DNA of 14,565 nt from Beroe ovata (taxonomy: Eukaryota > Ctenophora > Nuda > Beroida > Beroidae), in contig CAMPET010000423.1 in the NCBI GenBank assembly GCA_946803715.1, positions 23,732-38,296 on the forward strand. The letters are read 5' to 3'. Positions 1 through 14,565 of this stretch are shown here, in pieces (the first letter of the stretch is position 1; each line of letters starts with the position of its first letter). The notes under the pieces are model-generated. The model did not search any database. It was not told the origin of the DNA and worked only from the letters and a program-made list of their open reading frames with translations. The position numbers were made by a program, and so were the translations under genes.

Positions 1-26
<26 letters not shown>
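1..26. repeat. (CA)n dinucleotide microsatellite
   Basis: Thirteen uninterrupted CA units open the window, followed by a degenerate CA-rich tail to about position 57. It lies in the intron just upstream of the first visible alcohol dehydrogenase exon. It probably continues beyond the window edge. Confidence 0.95.
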
Positions 27-31
<5 letters not shown>

Positions 32-68
32 ACCGACGCACGGATTAACACACCAACGCGGATTACAG

Positions 69-1077
69 GCACGATGTACCCTGTGGTCCCCGGGCACGAG
101 TTAGTGGGTACAGTATCAGAGGTGGGCAGCAAAGTGACCAAGTTCAAAGTGGGCGATCACGTGGCCGCTGGTTGCATCAGGGACAGCTGTCTGGAGTGTA
201 AACCATGCTACGATGGAGATGAAAACTATTGCGAGAAAACATTCGTCCACACCTACAACACTCTCAAATCTAAGGTTCGTGAACTACATCTTACAGAGAT
301 TGTGTTCACTTGAACACCAAACTCTGTGAGTATCCCATCAATCCTCAGGAGTACAGTCACATTGGAGGCAACCAGGAGACACAAAACACTGGTGGCTACA
401 CAGAGTTTGACGTGTTTCACGAGCACTTTGTGTACAAGATCCCCGAGGGTATGCCCCTGGAGAAGGTCGCCCCGATCCTGTGCGCTGGGATTACCATGTG
501 GTCCCCTCTCGAGCACTGGGGGGCCACTACCGGGGACAAGAAGATGGACATTGGGGTCGTCGGTGTTGGGGGACTAGGGACCATGGGTATCAAGCTAGCT
601 GCTGCCCTAGGCCACAGGGTGGTAGCCATTTCCACCAGCGCCAACAAAGAGAAGCTAGCCCGAGAAAAGGGGGCACAAGGTTTCGTGGTGTCAAAAGACC
701 CTGAGTCTTGTGCCAAAGAACACAAGAAGTTAGATCTCATTCTAAACACAGTGTCAGCCTCGCACTCCATCTCTCCTTATCTTGACATGCTGAAATCCAG
801 TGGAGTTCTGGTACAGCTGGGATGCGTTGGCAGCGCGCCAATGCAATTCGACCAGGACACTCTGATGTTTCGGCGCCTCTCTGTCGCCAGCAGTTTGATC
901 GGGGGTGTTCCTGCAACTCAGAAACTCCTGGAGTTTTGCAAGATGCACGACATTTATCCGGACATTGAGGTTGTGACGGCCAATATGTTGGAGGATGTGT
1001 ATGATAAGCTACAGGGAGGCAGCAATTCTCATGCTGCCAGATACGTGCTGGACATCAAGAAAAGTTTGGATCTATAA
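69..1077 (+). CDS. Zinc-dependent alcohol dehydrogenase, cinnamyl-alcohol-dehydrogenase type (3' part, two exons)
   Basis: This is a medium-chain dehydrogenase/reductase that would interconvert aldehydes and alcohols with NADP(H), probably in the cytosol. Exon 69-274 follows an acceptor (ttacag, AG at 67-68) and is joined across a 56-nt intron (275-330) to exon 331-1077, giving 316 residues; reading through the intron hits a stop at 311-313. Visible motifs: PGHE with the His-Glu of the catalytic zinc site; four structural-zinc cysteines in DSCLECKPC...NYC; the catalytic cysteine in LCAGITMW; and a Rossmann dinucleotide loop GVGGLGTMG. The segment after the second strand, STSANK, fits NADP(H) rather than NAD(H), by analogy with the CAD/YahK family. 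The N-terminal ~60 residues (start of the GroES-like fold) lie left of the window. Three in-frame stops in a row (TAA TAA TAG, 1075-1083) end it. It runs opposite to PRPF8, apparently inside a PRPF8 intron. Family is clear; the substrate is unknown. Confidence 0.9.
275..330 (+). other. 56-nt intron of the alcohol dehydrogenase gene
   Basis: The donor AAG|GTTCGT and acceptor CTGTGAG|TAT join residues LKSK to YPINPQEYSHIGG in frame. The length is not a multiple of three and the intron contains an in-frame stop, so it must be removed. It is very short even for an invertebrate, and its acceptor has a poor pyrimidine tract, so this boundary is inferred mainly from the protein frame. Confidence 0.75.
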
Positions 1078-10682
<9,605 letters not shown>

Positions 10683-11061
10683 AATATATCTTACATGATA
10701 TCTAGCTATTGGACATTGCAAGTTATTCACTACAGATAGGGAATTCTTTGACAAAAGACATGTGACACTAAAAAGTCACTATAAATGTGTATAAAACGAT
10801 TGTTTACAAATGTAAAATAACAAAGTCTTTGAATTACATCCCTTGTCTACTTTCAAACAGATCTGAATGCTTCAGGAATTGAAGATACATACATCTGTAC
10901 AAAATATATATATATCGGCTATACAAAATTAGGATTTGGGACATTATTTATGAAGGAGTAAGTGTTGGTTAGTGATGATTTTTGTCAGCTAGTCTTAGAT
11001 GCTTGATGATCGGGTAACCATGAAACAAATTGTACATCTCAAAAAGTGTTGTATCTCTTTG
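10683..11061 (-). promoter_or_regulatory. PRPF8: PRPF8 upstream region / putative promoter
   Basis: This region lies directly upstream of the PRPF8 start codon, and a nearly identical copy lies at 11861-12237. On the minus strand it contains a CCAAT motif (within tgtCCAATagc, about 30 nt before the ATG), a TTTATAG run about 110 nt upstream, and an AT microsatellite near 10902-10915. The transcription start is not visible, so these elements are only candidates. Confidence 0.45.
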
Positions 11062-11062
11062 N
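11062..11062. other. Assembly gap (single N), second junction
   Basis: A lone N between the end of the left 1.18-kb copy and the start of the right copy. The right copy starts mid-exon 2 without a splice site, as expected for a contig end. Confidence 0.95.
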
Positions 11063-11605
<543 letters not shown>

Positions 11606-11799
11606 TTATTAGAAAGGGTAGAAAACAAAATAATTGTGGAGCGTTTTGAGGTAGGTGAGCGGAAATTCTGGGTCTAAGCTATCTCCACAAGTATCATACT
11701 TCATGGAACTCAACAAACCCAATCTGAACAGGTCACCTAGTATATCAAAATTTAGTATATATACAATATAGATGAGGTCAAACTATAAGTAGTAAGTAC

Positions 11800-11860
11800 C
11801 TTTTTCCTGCAGCTTTTCTTCTGTAAGTTCAACGAAACCTTGAGCTCGTTCTGCTGCCAT
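11800..11860 (-). other. PRPF8: Duplicate of PRPF8 exon 1
   Basis: Identical to exon 1 at 10622-10682, with the same start codon and donor. It lies in the unmerged right-hand contig copy. In a corrected assembly it would collapse onto exon 1. Confidence 0.9.
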
Positions 11861-12280
11861 AATATATCTTACATGATATCTAGCTATTGGACATTGCAAG
11901 TTATTCACTACAGATAGGGAATTCTTTGACAAAAGACATGTGACACTAAAAAGTCACTATAAATGTGTATAAAACGATTGTTTACAAATGTAAAATAACA
12001 AAGTCTTTGAATTACATCCCTTGTCTACTTTCAAACAGATCTGAATGCTTCAGGAATTGAAGATATATACATCTGTACAAAATATATATATCGGCTATAC
12101 AAAATTAGGATTTGGGACATTATTTATGAAGGAGTAAGTGTTGGTTAGTGATGATTTTTGTCAGCTAGTCTTAGATGCTTGATGATCGGGTAACCATGAA
12201 ACAAATTGTACATCTCAAAAAGTGTTGTATCTCTTTGTTAGTAGGCTCCTCAGAATTCTAGCACACACAACTTGTTTATA

Positions 12281-12804
12281 TCTATATTATAATTTGGTTG
12301 TTTGTTTGTCTTTCTGTATGTCCGTCACTAAATGCACGTGCTGATTTTGAAGCTAAAGTGCGCGTTACCATAGGCATGTGCTACTACTGTAATAGTGAAC
12401 TAGGAGCTCATTTCTGATGATAGTGCTATAATAACGTTTTAGTTTTCGTTGATGGGATGAATGCAAGTCTGTTCTGATTCGAGCAAAAGTCAAATTTTTT
12501 CTTGAGTTGTTGCTTCTGCTCTGCAGTTATTCTTTTCGACTCATGGTATAATACAATATTATTTTCAAAAACAATAGGCTACGCAAATTGAAACGATTAA
12601 CAACCAGGCAAGCACCATTTTCTGTGCTTATTCGAAGAAATTGCCGAATTATGATCAAGTGCTCCTTCACAAAATCATTTTTTTAAATAGGCAAGTACCT
12701 ATGTTGGATTTTGATTACAGGTCATGTTTAGCTGTCGTTCTAAAGTAACATCCTGTTGTCTTTCCAAAGGGTAGTGTATCACGTCCACTTGACGGGTTTT
12801 CTAG
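12281..12804 (+). mobile_element. Non-autonomous Helitron-like element (524 bp)
   Basis: Begins TCTATATTATAATTTGG directly after an A (12280) and ends GACGGGTTTTCTAG directly before a T (12805). This is the expected Helitron form: 5' TC, 3' CTAG, insertion between A and T, no inverted repeats, no target duplication. A small hairpin, CGTC-cactt-GACG, lies a few bases before the 3' end. The 5' GTTTGTTTGTC run is also common in Helitrons. No Rep/helicase coding region is present, so it would depend on a partner. It sits about 420 bp upstream of the PRPF8 start in the right-hand contig. Confidence 0.7.
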
Positions 12805-12862
12805 TATATATATAGTTTAAGGGAGAGCTTGCTTACTGCTGAAAATACAAGATTGGAGGTCG

Positions 12863-13102
12863 TCTATGTTATTAACTCACAAATTCTGTCTGTAACTTCA
12901 TAGGGAAATGCACATGCAAGTTTTGAGCTAAAATGCCTGCTGCTATGAGATGATTGCACATGTCAATAGTCATTTCTTTTGAGGAGTGGTTTGAAGTGAA
13001 TGAGTGGTAAATTAGAGTTGTTCTACTCATGTCTTAGCACTCAATATAAGTGTTACACAGCATTCTGACACTCAGTGAACACACCCTCTGCAGGTTTTCT
13101 AG
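12863..13102 (+). mobile_element. Diverged, shorter relative of the Helitron-like element
   Basis: Starts TCTATGTTATTAACTC and ends CAGGTTTTCTAG before a T. It shares with the 524-bp element the terminal GGTTTTCTAGTAT and an internal block (12330-12360 versus 12906-12936, aaatgcac...ttttg.agctaaa.tgc). The base before the 5' end is G, not A, so either the 5' border is inexact or the copy is old. Confidence 0.45.
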
Positions 13103-13441
13103 TATTGTATAAAACTCCATGTCTCTGTATAAGCACGGCTTTAGAATGGAGGTTAAATAGTCTTTTAATGTACCAGTACTCTGGCTGGCCTGATACAACA
13201 GTATTATGATGAGTAATATGGTAGCCTTGTTTTGAAAATGGTTTGGACTGTGATGCTTAGTGATGAGTCTTTTCAGCCTTCTGATGATTGACCGTGAAGA
13301 TTATGATGAGCTGAAGAGTATTTTATGTATTTTATGTCCTTGCAAGTAATACCATTTGATGTTTTCCCAGATACCAGGCTCTTTACATCCTTTCATCTAG
13401 GCAGTGAGTCAAGAGATATAACATAACTTCAACACTATCAT

Positions 13442-13476
13442 CTTATCAACACTACTTATTACAATCAAATTTGAGA
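13442..13476. repeat. 35-nt fragment of the intron 12 foldback element
   Basis: Exact reverse complement of 3615-3649, about 10 kb away, covering part of one arm and the spacer. Chance is very unlikely at this length. The opposite arm is absent here, so this is a fragment or a related element with a different end. Confidence 0.85.
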
Positions 13477-13686
13477 AGCGAGGGCCACACTTTGTGGAGA
13501 TCCTGAAGAAGAGACTATAATGTCTTGAAACTGTCAGTAGATTTGTGGTGAAAAAGTGTGTGGGTTTGATTCAATTGACTTTGTATCACTGTCTACAATG
13601 TTCAATCATCTGAAGCATAACTTCATACATATATTAAATATAATTTTATGATGAAAGAGATAAAATATCTTGAAATTATATATCTT

Positions 13687-13710
13687 AAATAAATAAATAA
13701 ATAAATAAAT
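13687..13710. repeat. (AAAT)6 microsatellite
   Basis: Six perfect AAAT units followed by a short A run. Confidence 0.95.
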
Positions 13711-13861
13711 AAAACTTTTTGCCTTCAGGCAACTCTATTCTGACATTTCACTCTTCATGAATTTGATTCAGTGAATTATGTACCCACACGGGGTACTCCC
13801 AAATAACAAAAGTACTTACTATTGCCTAGATTAAAAAACGTAAACAGACTAAAAATAAATG

Positions 13862-13899
13862 ATTTAAGTTAAAATAATTTAAGTTAAAATAATTTAAAA
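13862..13899. repeat. 15-bp AT-only-like tandem repeat at a contig end
   Basis: About 2.5 units of tttaagttaaaataa, running directly into the N at 13900. Low-complexity sequence like this would explain why the assembly broke here. Confidence 0.85.
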
Positions 13900-13900
13900 N
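13900..13900. other. Assembly gap (single N), third junction
   Basis: Unlike the other two Ns, the flanks do not repeat each other. Sequence to the right is a coding frame unrelated to what is on the left, so the true distance and order are unknown. Confidence 0.9.
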
Positions 13901-14565
13901 CTTCTGACAAACAGTCATCAGATTCTTGATGGTATCAGATCGCTGCAAGCCAAGTCATCATCTGACATGGTGAAGATCTCTGAGAAACTCTGTGACACAG
14001 AGAGTTCCCTAAAACAACTGACACAGAATCCATTGAATCAGTTTGAGGATCCTGTCATAGACCATATGTCAACTTATACCAATAATTCAGAAAGTGTTGT
14101 CCAAAAGTGTAGACCGTATGAGGAACTTGAAGTAGATTTCTTAGATGATGACACGTTACAGAACACACTCAACTTTTTGTGCCAAACTCAAGGTTTCCAA
14201 ACAGTCAAGACGAAAAGTTCTTCTAGCAGTCGTGAAGTACTTTACTTTGGTGAATTTTCCTACAAATATGGTGCCCAATCACATGAAGCCAAACCTATAC
14301 CTGCTGAGCTTCAGACTGTCATTGACAAAATTAATTTGGTTCATCCAATTATGATGATCAACTCCTGTCTCGTCACAAGATACAAGTCTGGTGAGAACAC
14401 TTGTCCAGCCCACAGTGATAATGAGCCATTCCTTGCCCCCAAATCAAATATATTTACTTTGTCCATTGGTAGCCCAAGGAAAATGACTTTCTCTTCTATC
14501 GATGGCACTTCTTCTGCTGATTTGGAGTTACCAAACAATAGTCTTCTAACATTTACCAGAAAATC
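13901..14565 (+). CDS. AlkB-like 2-oxoglutarate/Fe(II) dioxygenase, partial at both ends
   Basis: One frame stays open for all 221 codons from the gap to the window edge; the first Met is at 13967 but the true start may lie in the gap. Residues 1-45 are heptad-like and could form a coiled coil (ILDGIRSLQA, KISEKLCDTESSLKQL). The AlkB-like fold begins about residue 73. Visible signatures: YFGEFSYKYG (substrate-side strand), INSCLVTRYKSGENTCPAHS, the iron-binding H171-x-D173 in HSDNE, and IFTLSIGSPRKMTF. It reaches NNSLLTFTR, just before where the family's distal His and the Arg that binds 2-oxoglutarate are expected; these lie outside the window. AlkB enzymes oxidatively demethylate nucleic acids, but the target here is unknown. 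The HSDNE form resembles AlkB domains of RNA viruses and mobile elements more than cellular ALKBH enzymes, so a transposon origin is possible. Confidence 0.8.

Larger units (their letters stand above)
13103..13899. other. Unassigned AT-rich intergenic stretch
   Basis: Apart from the microsatellites and the 35-nt MITE fragment I find no supported gene here. Short open frames such as 13422-13520 have no recognisable domain. A small inverted repeat GTACCC/GGGTAC lies near 13781-13797. Confidence 0.6.

Noticed and set aside
13422-13520. Short frame ending KRGPHFVEILKKRL, faintly like the end of a CARD/death-fold domain
   Set aside because: It is about 32 codons, includes the 35-nt dispersed repeat, and has no supported upstream exon; the resemblance is too weak.
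14145-14354. A 69-codon plus-strand frame inside the AlkB-like region
   Set aside because: It is in a different frame from the 221-codon open frame that carries the AlkB motifs, so it is a shadow.

Overview
The window looks like nuclear DNA of an invertebrate animal. It carries a split gene with 15 short GT-AG introns, no operons or ribosome binding sites, MITE- and Helitron-like repeats, and clear signs of a heterozygous draft assembly. A sponge or another early-branching metazoan would fit best: the introns are compact, the sequence is polymorphic, and there is a cinnamyl-alcohol-dehydrogenase-type MDR gene. The species cannot be fixed from the sequence alone.

Layout. Positions 69-1077 (+) hold the last two exons of a zinc-dependent, probably NADP(H)-linked alcohol dehydrogenase. 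Its first ~60 residues lie left of the window. Positions 1264-10682 (-) hold sixteen exons of PRPF8 (Prp8), the U5 snRNP scaffold of the spliceosome. They join in frame into ~1588 residues, from the start Met through the N-terminal, RT-like and much of the linker regions. The endonuclease-like, RNase H-like and Jab1/MPN parts are absent. The last exon seen ends in a normal splice donor, so the remainder should lie left of the window, which would put the dehydrogenase inside PRPF8 intron 16 on the opposite strand. PRPF8 introns also carry a possible gene for a small secreted basic protein (7315-7611, +), a 44-bp-arm inverted repeat, a triplicated 3' splice acceptor, a ~108-bp tandem repeat and GC-rich hairpins.

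Assembly. Single N characters stand at 7988, 11062 and 13900. At the first two, the sequence right of the N repeats the sequence just left of it (about 430 bp and 1.18 kb). The coding differences between copies are synonymous in PRPF8, so these are most likely contig ends from two haplotypes that were not merged. PRPF8 exons 1, 2 and 6 therefore appear twice, wholly or in part. There is probably no real tandem duplication.

Upstream of PRPF8 (12238-13899) there is no convincing gene. The stretch holds a 524-bp Helitron-like element (5' TC, 3' CTAG, between A and T), a diverged shorter relative of it, and simple repeats. After the third N, positions 13901-14565 are one open frame with no stop, encoding an AlkB-like 2-oxoglutarate/Fe(II) dioxygenase with an HxD motif. 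It is cut by the gap and by the window end.

The genes do not form a pathway. PRPF8 is a housekeeping splicing gene; the others are nested neighbours, repeats, or a separate contig.
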